This document shows, one piece after another, positions 1 through 8,449 of a stretch of DNA of 64,000 nt. This DNA is from Phycisphaerae bacterium. GTDB taxonomy: Bacteria; Planctomycetota; Phycisphaerae; Phycisphaerales; UBA1924. The position numbers and the translations under genes are program-made. How positions within the stretch are numbered: the stretch's first letter is position 1; the number at the start of each line of letters is the position of its first letter. The stretch is from NCBI GenBank assembly GCA_016794925.1, contig JAEUIW010000003.1, forward strand, positions 124,001-188,000, given 5' to 3'. The notes under the pieces are model-generated. The model did no database searches. It was not told the origin of the DNA and was given only the letters and a program-made list of their open reading frames with translations.

Positions 1-622
<622 letters not shown>

Positions 623-750
623 GATTCCTTAGACCGGACCTTCGGAGCGATCCGAAACCGGCCTGTCAGTACTCCTCTCGCCCGCGTCGCAAGACGCGGA
701 TAGTCGGCCCGCAAGGGTCGGCAAAACTCCCAACTGTTTGCGATATACAC

Positions 751-794
751 CCAACGCCCGTCGGCTCATACCCGGCGGGCGTTGGTGCTTTTGC
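751..794 (+). terminator. Intrinsic terminator after 16S rRNA
   Basis: A 14-bp stem with one G-T pair (751-764 with 772-785) closes a 7-base loop and is followed by TGCTTTTG. It lies about 135 bases past the 16S end. Smaller hairpins between, such as CCGCGTC-GCAA-GACGCGG near 682, may be rRNA processing signals. The terminator implies the 16S transcript ends without reaching a 23S gene. Confidence 0.8.
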
Positions 795-850
795 GCGCCC
801 GGCCGTGCCAATTCGCAGCGCGGCTTCAACACGTTGATAAGGTCCGTGCC

Positions 851-880
851 TTGACTCGGGTGGGCCCCCTCAACTAGGCT
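851..880 (+). promoter_or_regulatory. Sigma-70-type promoter for the three-gene unit
   Basis: TTGACT (851-856) and TAGGCT (875-880) are separated by 18 bases, the best two-box promoter in the window. Transcription would start near 887. The stretch 618-985 otherwise holds the rRNA trailer, the terminator and a leader containing a GCACC-TTCC-GGTGC hairpin near 927. Confidence 0.65.
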
Positions 881-985
881 GTCTCATTGCCGCCGCGATC
901 TCAAGGAAAGCCGCTTGCAATTTTCTGCACCTTCCGGTGCCGGGTCCCATCCCTCCAGCGAAAGTCCAAGAGCGGAGCCAACCCC

Positions 986-1384
986 ATGCCAACACGCCCA
1001 CCCTTACGCCGCCGGTCGAAGCCGCAATCCGGGCTCGCGCTCGCCCTCGCGTCCGCAGATGCGGCGCTCCTGGCGCTCACCGATGAGCATAACCGAGAGC
1101 GGGACGAGGTCCGGGCCCAACGTGCCGAAGCCAGAACCGGCGTTGCTGAGCGCCGCGCCCTTCGCGACCGATTGTTGGAAGTTCTTGGCCTTACGAGAGT
1201 TAGCCTCGAACGCGACCATGGCCGCAGCGTTCGCGCCGCCGACCGTGCCGCCAACGCACGGGAATCCGCGGACCGGAAGGCTCTCGCACGCGCGGTCAAG
1301 CTCCGCAGCGCCGCACTCGTAGGCTTGGTGCGCGACACCGTTATGAGGGAAAACGCCAGCGAGGCAGAGAAAGGGGAGCCCTGA
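986..1384 (+). CDS. Small basic coiled-coil protein, unknown function
   Basis: A 132-residue protein I do not recognise. The N-terminus is Pro/Arg-rich, and most of the rest is Ala/Arg/Glu-rich with heptad character, so a helical coiled coil is likely. There is no signal peptide or membrane segment. I place the start at the ATG at 986, preceded by GGAG about 8 bases upstream. A TTG at 887 would add 33 unconvincing residues, although that TTG does lie 6 bases after the TAGGCT promoter box. The stop is 2 bases before the next ATG, so it is probably the first gene of a three-gene operon. The function is open. Confidence 0.6.
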   Translation: MPTRPPLRRRSKPQSGLALALASADAALLALTDEHNRERDEVRAQRAEARTGVAERRALRDRLLEVLGLTRVSLERDHGRSVRAADRAANARESADRKALARAVKLRSAALVGLVRDTVMRENASEAEKGEP

Positions 1385-1386
1385 AC

Positions 1387-2082
1387 ATGCCAGTCAGTTT
1401 CGAGCCCATCGCCTCGCTGAGCCAGCTCCACCTGGTCGATGCGCACGGCGGCAGTTCCGCCGCCTCCTTCTCCGCCGACATCACGCAGGACCCCGCCTCG
1501 CCCGCGTTCAACAATTTCCGTTTCGCCTGCTCCGTCCGATCGGACAACGGCGGCTGGGACACCGGCCACATCAACTTCTCGACCCGCAGCGTCTTCGAAT
1601 TCGTTACGCCGCGTCGCTGCAGGCTCCGCGCCTTCGCTCATTTTCTCCCGTTGGGCACGTCGAGCGTTCGCGGCAACAAGCCTTGGGCTCCCATCATCGA
1701 TGGCCCGGGCATGGGTTCCTTCACGCTCACCGGCTTGGCCGTCCTCCTCGCGTATCCCGCCAAGTCCACATGGCAGGGGGGCAGCTTTCCACCGCCCCTC
1801 GTTGACAGCGGCTTGCAATCGCACGTCATCACCTCGAATGTCCGCCGGGGCACCAACGACGCCACCCGCACGCGCACCCGCGTCACCGCCCCGCAGATCC
1901 TCGAGCACAAAATCCTCCTCGAATCGCCGGTGGTCGTTCCCGCCCTCTCCGTCGTCCACATCGTTGCGCTGTGCGTGGTGGACTGTCTCTCCATCGGGGG
2001 TGGCCGCGCCAGCGCCGATTTCTCACGACCCGGCGCCGGGCTCAATATCCCCATGGCCGTCTGCCACTTCCTCGACCCCTGA
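1387..2082 (+). CDS. Hypothetical protein, middle gene of unknown operon
   Basis: A 231-residue protein with no family I recognise. It is rich in Ser, Pro, Phe and Val with alternating polar and hydrophobic stretches, which suggests a beta-sandwich more than an enzyme. There is no signal peptide, transmembrane helix or obvious catalytic motif. The start ATG follows the previous stop by 2 bases and the next gene starts 8 bases after its stop, so the three are almost certainly co-transcribed. The composition resembles structural or coat-like proteins, but nothing else in the region is phage-like, so that is only a thought. Confidence 0.65.
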   Translation: MPVSFEPIASLSQLHLVDAHGGSSAASFSADITQDPASPAFNNFRFACSVRSDNGGWDTGHINFSTRSVFEFVTPRRCRLRAFAHFLPLGTSSVRGNKPWAPIIDGPGMGSFTLTGLAVLLAYPAKSTWQGGSFPPPLVDSGLQSHVITSNVRRGTNDATRTRTRVTAPQILEHKILLESPVVVPALSVVHIVALCVVDCLSIGGGRASADFSRPGAGLNIPMAVCHFLDP

Positions 2083-2089
2083 TTTGCTG

Positions 2090-2272
2090 ATGGTTGGGAC
2101 GAGCCCACTCGTTCCGTTGGTTCCGATCCCAGCCGATTACGTCGCGGCGCCCACCGGAACGATCAACGTGGTCGGTTCGGACGCGGAGGGGCGCGCCATC
2201 CGATTCGCCTTCAACACGGGCAGCCTGAAATGGACCTCCGAGGACCTCACGGTCGTGGCCGTGCCCATGTGA
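2090..2272 (+). CDS. Small hypothetical protein, last gene of unknown operon
   Basis: A 60-residue protein starting at the ATG at 2090, 8 bases after the previous stop. The predicted beta-strands and the segments AIRFAFNTG and SEDLTVVAVPM look like a small beta-rich domain. No cysteines, signal peptide or membrane helix are visible. The open frame continues upstream across the preceding gene in another frame, but the 2090 start fits the operon spacing. It ends about 30 bases before the convergent 3' end of the next gene. Function unknown. Confidence 0.5.
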   Translation: MVGTSPLVPLVPIPADYVAAPTGTINVVGSDAEGRAIRFAFNTGSLKWTSEDLTVVAVPM

Positions 2273-2302
2273 ACCGCGCCCGATCATCCATCCGCGCCGT
2301 GC

Positions 2303-5300
2303 TCAGCATGGCGTGCCGAACGCGTTGAGGAAGTCGAAGTAATCGGAGTCATCGACGATGGTGTCGCCGTTGACGTCCGCCGCGGCATCGTTGGCAAAGA
2401 AGGCGTTCATGAAGTCGAAGTAATCGAAATCATCGGCGCTGGTGTCGGCGTTGAAATCGGACGCGCAGCAGGATGCAACCACGAGCGACGCGGCGTCACT
2501 GGCGACGCTGCCGTACGAGTTGGAGACGACGCAGTCGTAGCGAGCGTTGTCGGCGCCGGCGGCGCGCGTGATGACGAGCAGGGGCGTGCGCGTGCCGGAG
2601 ACGTGCGCGTCATCGATCAGCGGCGCGGCGTCCTTGCGCCACTGGTAATTCAGCGGCGTTCCGCCGAGCGCGTAGACGCGAAACTGCGCGGTCTGATTGG
2701 TGCACACGGCGGCGGGGGCCGGGGCGTCCTGGATGGTGGGGGGAAAGGTCCCGTATTGCCACTCGTACCCGTCGTACCCGCTGAGCAAACCGCTGTACGT
2801 GGCGAGGCGCTGCGAGGACGGGTCGAACGCGAGGGGGCCCGGGGCAGCCCGCACCCCAGCCGGCAAGTAGGGGGCCCACGACGATCCATCCCACTCCCAC
2901 GTCTCGGGTTGCGACGATGAGTACGAGCTGGATCGGATAATCCGGTTGCGCACGCGATCGAAGGCCAAGCCGCCTCCGGCGCGGTCGGGCGGACCCGACT
3001 CTGACCGCTTGGTCCACGTCGAGCCGTCCCACGTCCACGTGTCCGGGAAGTCGTAGGAGTAGATTGACCCTCCGAACAGCACCACCACGTTGCGGGCCTC
3101 GTCGAAGGCGAGGCACGAGTCATAGCGAGCGGAAGGGCCGTTCATCGTGACCAGCGACCACGCGGCGCCGTCCCATTGCCATGTTCCGCCCAGCGCGAAC
3201 GGCCCGCCTGATTTGGTCCGGCCGCCCGGCGTTCCGCCGAAGAGCATCGTTCGCTTGCGGATCGGGTCGTACGTCATGGCGCCGCGGGACCGTGCCGATG
3301 GCCCGCCGGGTTGGCGGAGCGTCCACGTTGAACCCGCGCGCTCCCATGTGTCGCCGTTGAAGTCGGTGTTGATGCCGCCGAATAGAAGGACGGAGGAGCG
3401 GGACGCCTGGTACACACTGGCATGACCGGACCGGCCCGAGGGCGAGCCGACGGACCTGAGTTGCCAGCTTGCTCCGTCCCATTCCCACGTTTCGTTGCTG
3501 ACGGCGTTCGACGCGAGGGTGCCCCCGAACAAGACCACGCGAGCGAGTGAGGCGTCGTACGTCATGGAGCCACCGCCGCGGGGGCTCGGCCCGCCGGTTG
3601 CCACCTGCGTCCAGGCGTTGCCGTCGTATTCCCACGTGTCCCCCAGCATCGAGGTGGGACCGATGCGGCCGCCGAACATGATGATTCGATGGCGGATCGA
3701 GTCGTACGCCATCGCGGGAGCGCGGCGTGGGGGCGGGCACGGGATCGCCCGCAGCGTCCACGCGGAGCCGTCCCACTCCCAGGTTTCGGATGGGTACGTG
3801 CCGCCAAACAGCACAATCCTGGCACGAGCCTCGTCGTACGCCATAGCGTGTTCCGAGAGCCTAGGCCCGGAAGTGGACTTCAATGTCCAGTTCGTCCCGT
3901 CCCAAGCCCATGTTTCGTTGACCGGGGTCGGCGGGTAGTTTGAATCGCCCCCGTACTGGCCGCCGTGCAGGATCGTAACGCCGCGCGCACGATCGAACGC
4001 CATCGCGGCGGACTCGGACGCTCTCGTGCCGTTGCTCGCGCGCTGCAGCCACAGCGCGCCGTCCCACTCCCACGTCTGTCCTCCCGTCACCCCGTAATCT
4101 CTGGACCGGCCGCCGAACATCACCACGCGGTCGCGCACGCTGTCGTACGCCATGGCGTGATACGCGCTCGCGGTCGGGGGCCCGACGCGCATCCACTGCG
4201 CGCCGTCCCACTCCCACGTTTCGCCCCCGGAGGCATCCTCGCCGCCGCCGAACAGGACCGTTCGTCCGCGCGACGGGTCGTACGCCATGGCGTGCCGGTA
4301 TCGCGGCGACGGGCCGGTTGTCGCGACCCGAGTCCATCCCGCGGCCGTTCGTTCCCACGTATCGCCGAGCGCCGCGTATGAGCCCATTCTTCCGCCGAAG
4401 AGCACAAGCCGATGGCGTCCGAGATCGCCGACGATCGCTCCTTCCCGCGCGCCGGGATTCACCAGCAGCGGTTGCCACGCATCGCCGTCATAGACCCAGG
4501 TGTCGCTCGTGAGTTCACTGGAGTTTGCTGCAGCTCCGTCGTACAGAAAAACCCGTCCCATCGAGGCGTCGTACGCCATCAAGGGGTCGCTGCGAATGAG
4601 CGGGCCGGCGATTGTTCGACGGGTCCAGGTTGTTCCGTTCCATTCCCACGTGTCCGTGTCGCCATATCTGCCCCCGAAGAGCACGACGAGCCGGCGCCTG
4701 GAGTCGTACGCCATCCCCGCTCCGTACCTCGGCCCGGGTGGTCCGCTCGTCGCCGCGAGTCTCCACGCCGAGCCGTCCCACGTCCATGTCTCCGCGGCTT
4801 GGCTGGACGACGACCCGCCGAAGAGCACCACGCGCGAATGCGCGGCGTCGTACACCATCGTGTGTCCGGAACGATAACCGGGGCCGGAAACCCCGCGCGG
4901 GGTCCAGGCGGCCCCGTCCCACAGCCACGTTTCGTTGTGGTTCGATCCGGCGCCGTACAGAACGGTCTGTTGACGGGCGCGGTCGTAAGCCATGGCGAGG
5001 CGGCCAAGGCAGATCGGTCCGAGGGCTGCGACCTGCGACCATGCGGCCCCGTCCCATTCCCACGTGTCGCGGAGCGAGTAGCCGTCGCCGAACAGAATCA
5101 CACGCTTGCGCACGCTGTCGTACGCCATCGCGTGGCCGGAACGGGGTGAGGGGCCGGTGGTCGATCGAAGGCTCCACGATCGCTGATTCCATTCCCAGGT
5201 GCCGCAGCGCTGGCCGGCGCCGCTGGGACCACCGAAGCACACGAGGCGTTCGCGGTCGTGATCCCAGACCATCGCCCCGCCGGCAAGCGAGGTCGGCAAC

Positions 5301-5398
5301 ACCAGCCGCCACTCCGTCTGTCCGAGGCAGACGGGCGCCGTGCCGAGCGCGACCCCCAGCACCGCCGTCCACCACCGCGTGAGTCGAGCCCGTCCCAT
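2303..5398 (-). CDS. Secreted Kelch-like beta-propeller protein with Ig-like and dockerin-like C-terminus
   Basis: A 1,031-residue exported protein. Residues 1-26 form a signal peptide (basic MGRARLTR, hydrophobic core, then PVCLGQ). About 18 repeats of 45-55 residues follow, each with a consensus like MAYDxxRxRVVLFGG...TWEWDGxxW; this is the Kelch/galactose-oxidase pattern and predicts two or more beta-propellers. An Ig-like domain follows at about 885-970 (with NYQW and YDCVV), then a C-terminal pair of Asp-rich segments (NADTSADDFDYFDF and NGDTIVDDSDYFDF) ending in GTPC. These resemble dockerin or EF-hand calcium loops. An AAGGGA ribosome site precedes the ATG. It is the last of three tandem genes sharing this tail. 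No catalytic residues are evident; a surface adhesin or glycan-binding role is inference. Confidence 0.85.
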   Translation of the reverse strand: MGRARLTRWWTAVLGVALGTAPVCLGQTEWRLVLPTSLAGGAMVWDHDRERLVCFGGPSGAGQRCGTWEWNQRSWSLRSTTGPSPRSGHAMAYDSVRKRVILFGDGYSLRDTWEWDGAAWSQVAALGPICLGRLAMAYDRARQQTVLYGAGSNHNETWLWDGAAWTPRGVSGPGYRSGHTMVYDAAHSRVVLFGGSSSSQAAETWTWDGSAWRLAATSGPPGPRYGAGMAYDSRRRLVVLFGGRYGDTDTWEWNGTTWTRRTIAGPLIRSDPLMAYDASMGRVFLYDGAAANSSELTSDTWVYDGDAWQPLLVNPGAREGAIVGDLGRHRLVLFGGRMGSYAALGDTWERTAAGWTRVATTGPSPRYRHAMAYDPSRGRTVLFGGGEDASGGETWEWDGAQWMRVGPPTASAYHAMAYDSVRDRVVMFGGRSRDYGVTGGQTWEWDGALWLQRASNGTRASESAAMAFDRARGVTILHGGQYGGDSNYPPTPVNETWAWDGTNWTLKSTSGPRLSEHAMAYDEARARIVLFGGTYPSETWEWDGSAWTLRAIPCPPPRRAPAMAYDSIRHRIIMFGGRIGPTSMLGDTWEYDGNAWTQVATGGPSPRGGGSMTYDASLARVVLFGGTLASNAVSNETWEWDGASWQLRSVGSPSGRSGHASVYQASRSSVLLFGGINTDFNGDTWERAGSTWTLRQPGGPSARSRGAMTYDPIRKRTMLFGGTPGGRTKSGGPFALGGTWQWDGAAWSLVTMNGPSARYDSCLAFDEARNVVVLFGGSIYSYDFPDTWTWDGSTWTKRSESGPPDRAGGGLAFDRVRNRIIRSSSYSSSQPETWEWDGSSWAPYLPAGVRAAPGPLAFDPSSQRLATYSGLLSGYDGYEWQYGTFPPTIQDAPAPAAVCTNQTAQFRVYALGGTPLNYQWRKDAAPLIDDAHVSGTRTPLLVITRAAGADNARYDCVVSNSYGSVASDAASLVVASCCASDFNADTSADDFDYFDFMNAFFANDAAADVNGDTIVDDSDYFDFLNAFGTPC

Positions 5399-5477
5399 CG
5401 TCTTCCCTTTCGGAACCAGCTCCGTGCGAAGATCTCGCCACGGTCGTCGGGATTCGCACCCCCTCGCGGAGTCAGCG

Positions 5478-8390
5478 TCAGCACGGCGTGCCGAACGCGT
5501 TGAGGAAATCGAAGAAATCGAAGTCGTCCACCGAGGTGTCGCCGTTGACGTCCGCGGCGGAGTTGTTGGCGTTGAAGTCGTTGAGGAAATCGAAGAAGTC
5601 GAAGTCGTCTACGCTGGTATCGGCGTTGTAGTCGCCCGCGCAGCCGGCGGCGGGCTGGAACTCCGCCGCGCCGATGTCGAGGATCGGCGCGGCACCGGCG
5701 CCGGTGTCGGGGGTGGCGGGGTCGTCGGTGCGCCGCGGCGATCCGAGCCCGTCGAGTGTGAAGAAGAGCGGGAGGGCGGCGTTGTCGCCGGCGTCGATGC
5801 AGGCCGAGCCGGGCAGGAGCGAGAAATCGCCCGCGCCGGGCGCGGCGAGCATCGGGTTCGCGCCCGAGTTTCCCGGCCCGCCCAGCGCGCCGGTCCAACC
5901 CTGCACGCGCGCGTACCGGACCGAGCCGCCCGCGGCGAAGTAGTACACCTGCCGGTCCTGTGGCTGGGCGTATCCGCCGGTGTTGCCCCAGAGCACCGTG
6001 TTCGCCAGGTTCGCCGTGGCGTAGTACCCGACCACGCCGCCGGTGTACGTCCCCGCGTTGCCGTGGATCGTGCAGTTGGCGAGGTTGGCGACCGTGGAGT
6101 TGGCGACCCAGAGCCCGCCGGCGTCGCCCGCGGCGGTGTTGCCCGCGACGATCGAGTTCGCCAGCGAGAGCTGGACGTTGTTCATGTCGATGGCGCCGCC
6201 GTTGTACGGCGCGGCGTGGTTGCCGGTGATGCGGCAGGAGCGCAGGTCGAGGATCGAATCGTTGGACGCGATCGCGCCGCCCCAGGCGGCGGTGTTCCCG
6301 TCGAACACGCAGCGGTCGGCCACGACGGTCGCGCCCCCGTACACGCCCATGCCGCCGCCCCCGTACAGCGCCGTGTTGGACCGCAGCACGCAGGAGATGA
6401 ACGTGGGGGAGGAGAGGCCGTCAACGAGCACGCCCCCGCCCGAGCCGGAGCGGTTGTCGGTGAACAGGCAATTCTCGATGACGGGGGATCCGCCGTTCAG
6501 GTAAAGCCCGCCGCCGCTCCAATCTGAATCGCCGCGGCTGACGGTGAAACCGTCCAGCCGGGCGTGCGTCCCGAGGTCGGCGCCGGTGACGACGGAGTAA
6601 CTGTTGTCGGCGGGGTCGAGGGGGTTGCCGATCTCGCCGGTCAGCACGGACGGGTAGGCGCCGAGCGCGCGCTGAGCCGGGCTGGTCTCGCCGCCGCCGG
6701 GGCGGGATCGACCCTGGAAGCCGCCGTAGATGCTCAGGCCGGGGCGGAGCGCGAAGCTGCGGAAACGCTGTCCGGAGCCGGCGTCGGGGGTGTACGAGCC
6801 GTCGGCGACCCAGATGGATCGGACGTGCGAGCACCGCAGCTCGGCGACGGAGAAGAGTTCCGCGAGGTCGCCGCCGGCGGTGCTCCAGCTCAGGCCTTCA
6901 CCGGGGCCGGGCACGGCCGCGTCGGCATAGCGGACCTCCTCGCACTCGTCGGGGATGCAGTTCCCGTTGGTGTCCTGGCTGACCTGGCCGGCGATGTCGA
7001 GGGCGTCGTCCACGCCGTTGCCGTTGCAGTCGCGCAGGAGCGAGTTATCGCGGTAATTGGCGATCACGGCCCGCGTCTGGCGGATCACCAGCGCGTTGTA
7101 CGCGGCGCGGGGCTGGCCGGCGGGAACGCCCAGCGGCTGGCCGGTGCCGGCGTGGGTGAGGCCGGGGTTGGAGAAGTACTGCAGGCGCACGTTGCCGGGA
7201 TAGGCCATGATCGTGCCGTAGGTGTTGGCGCCGACGGTGAAGAAATGGCCCCAGGCGTACGAGAAGGGCGCGGACGAGTCGTTGTCGTGGTCGTGGGCGC
7301 AGCCGAAGGTGTGCCCGGTCTCGTGGGCCAGCAGCAGGCTGCCCCCGCCCAGGCCGCGCCAGTTGCAGCAGGAGAACGCCAGCGCCTGATCCCAGATCGC
7401 CCACCACGCCGCGCCGCCGGTGAATCGCGTGTCGTCGACGACGAGCAGGACGGTGTCGGCGCGGTGCTGGTCGCGCAGGGCGTGGACGTTGTCCATGTAC
7501 CCGTCGGCGGTCTCGGTGACGCGCGAGAGGTGGTCGAGCCACTGGGGCGACTGCTCGTTGTAGCTGACCTCTTCATAGCCCACGATGCGGAGACGGAGGC
7601 GGTTGACGCCGCCGGTGTTGATCCCGCTGTTGGTGTACGCGTCGTTGGCCGCGTCCGCGGCGTTCTGCACCCGCGTCTGCAACGCGGCGAGCCCGCCCGC
7701 GGCGTTCCTGGCGAGCGTGGTGTACACGCAGAGCACGTCGACGGTGGCCGGGTCGTCGGCGCACGGGCAGGGTGTGTCGCGCGAGGATCCGCCGCGGTTG
7801 TCCCGGTTTGCGTTCCGGGCGATCCCGGGGGCGTCCGCGCGCGCGGGCTCGATCCGGCCGGCTGGGCCCGACCAGCCCTCGGGCAGCCCCCGCACGCTCC
7901 GGCCCATCAGGCACCTGGCGGTGGCGTCGGGCTGGAGTTCCTCGGCGATGACAGGGGCGCGACCGTCGATGGGCGGGTCGCCGGTGGGCGTGAGCCCGAA
8001 GCTGCCACGCTCGGACCACACGCCGGCGCAGACGAGGCCGCCCCGCACGGTGACCGTGCAGGTGCCGAGGGACTCGCCCTCGAGCGTCCCCCGCCACGAG
8101 ACGCCGTCGGGTCGGCGGACCACGTCCGCGACGCGGGCGTTGAAGACCGTGTCGGTGAAGATCTCCAGGCGGACCATATCGCCCGTGGATGCGCGCGCAA
8201 GCCGCGATACGTCCACGCCGGTCAGCCGCCGCCGCGCGGCGTCGTCGGGCGACAGGCGGTCCGCGATACCGCCGGGCTCGGGCGGGGTCGGACGCGGGAT
8301 CCGCGCGTGGAGCACGGAGGTGAGGAGCACCGCACACGACGCAACGCAAGCCGCCGACCGCAGGCCTCCCATGAGATACCTCCGCCTCAC
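5478..8390 (-). CDS. Secreted metzincin-type metallopeptidase with beta-helix region and dockerin-like tail
   Basis: A 970-residue exported protein. Residues 1-29 are a signal peptide, followed by a propeptide-like region of about 180 residues. The catalytic domain (about 215-460) carries the zinc site HETGHTFGCAHD at 356-367 (HExxHxxGxxHD) and the Met-turn TIMAYPGN, the signature of reprolysin-like metzincins. A short calcium-loop-like segment (CNGNGVDDALDIAGQ...NCIPDECE) links it to a region at about 560-880 with short beta-helix repeats (AxxGGAIxxNxSxLxLxxCxITGN), as in right-handed parallel beta-helix proteins. The C-terminus has two Asp-rich dockerin-like repeats (NADTSVDDFDFFDF and NGDTSVDDFDFFDF) ending GTPC. 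A GGAGG site lies 7 bases upstream of the ATG. It probably acts outside the cell or on the surface; the substrate is unknown. Confidence 0.88.
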   Translation of the reverse strand: MRRRYLMGGLRSAACVASCAVLLTSVLHARIPRPTPPEPGGIADRLSPDDAARRRLTGVDVSRLARASTGDMVRLEIFTDTVFNARVADVVRRPDGVSWRGTLEGESLGTCTVTVRGGLVCAGVWSERGSFGLTPTGDPPIDGRAPVIAEELQPDATARCLMGRSVRGLPEGWSGPAGRIEPARADAPGIARNANRDNRGGSSRDTPCPCADDPATVDVLCVYTTLARNAAGGLAALQTRVQNAADAANDAYTNSGINTGGVNRLRLRIVGYEEVSYNEQSPQWLDHLSRVTETADGYMDNVHALRDQHRADTVLLVVDDTRFTGGAAWWAIWDQALAFSCCNWRGLGGGSLLLAHETGHTFGCAHDHDNDSSAPFSYAWGHFFTVGANTYGTIMAYPGNVRLQYFSNPGLTHAGTGQPLGVPAGQPRAAYNALVIRQTRAVIANYRDNSLLRDCNGNGVDDALDIAGQVSQDTNGNCIPDECEEVRYADAAVPGPGEGLSWSTAGGDLAELFSVAELRCSHVRSIWVADGSYTPDAGSGQRFRSFALRPGLSIYGGFQGRSRPGGGETSPAQRALGAYPSVLTGEIGNPLDPADNSYSVVTGADLGTHARLDGFTVSRGDSDWSGGGLYLNGGSPVIENCLFTDNRSGSGGGVLVDGLSSPTFISCVLRSNTALYGGGGMGVYGGATVVADRCVFDGNTAAWGGAIASNDSILDLRSCRITGNHAAPYNGGAIDMNNVQLSLANSIVAGNTAAGDAGGLWVANSTVANLANCTIHGNAGTYTGGVVGYYATANLANTVLWGNTGGYAQPQDRQVYYFAAGGSVRYARVQGWTGALGGPGNSGANPMLAAPGAGDFSLLPGSACIDAGDNAALPLFFTLDGLGSPRRTDDPATPDTGAGAAPILDIGAAEFQPAAGCAGDYNADTSVDDFDFFDFLNDFNANNSAADVNGDTSVDDFDFFDFLNAFGTPC
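5509..5588. repeat. 80-bp direct repeat, copy 1 (in a dockerin-like coding tail)
   Basis: These 80 bases are identical to 8481-8560 and encode the same part of the C-terminal Asp-rich domain in two neighbouring peptidase genes. Similarity extends on both sides with a few synonymous changes. Each tail also contains two internal half-repeats of about 80 bases. Confidence 0.95.
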
Positions 8391-8449
8391 CGAGGCTCCA
8401 TCGTGACTCCCGATCCATCACGCCCGCGCAACGGCGCGGGCCGCATCGG

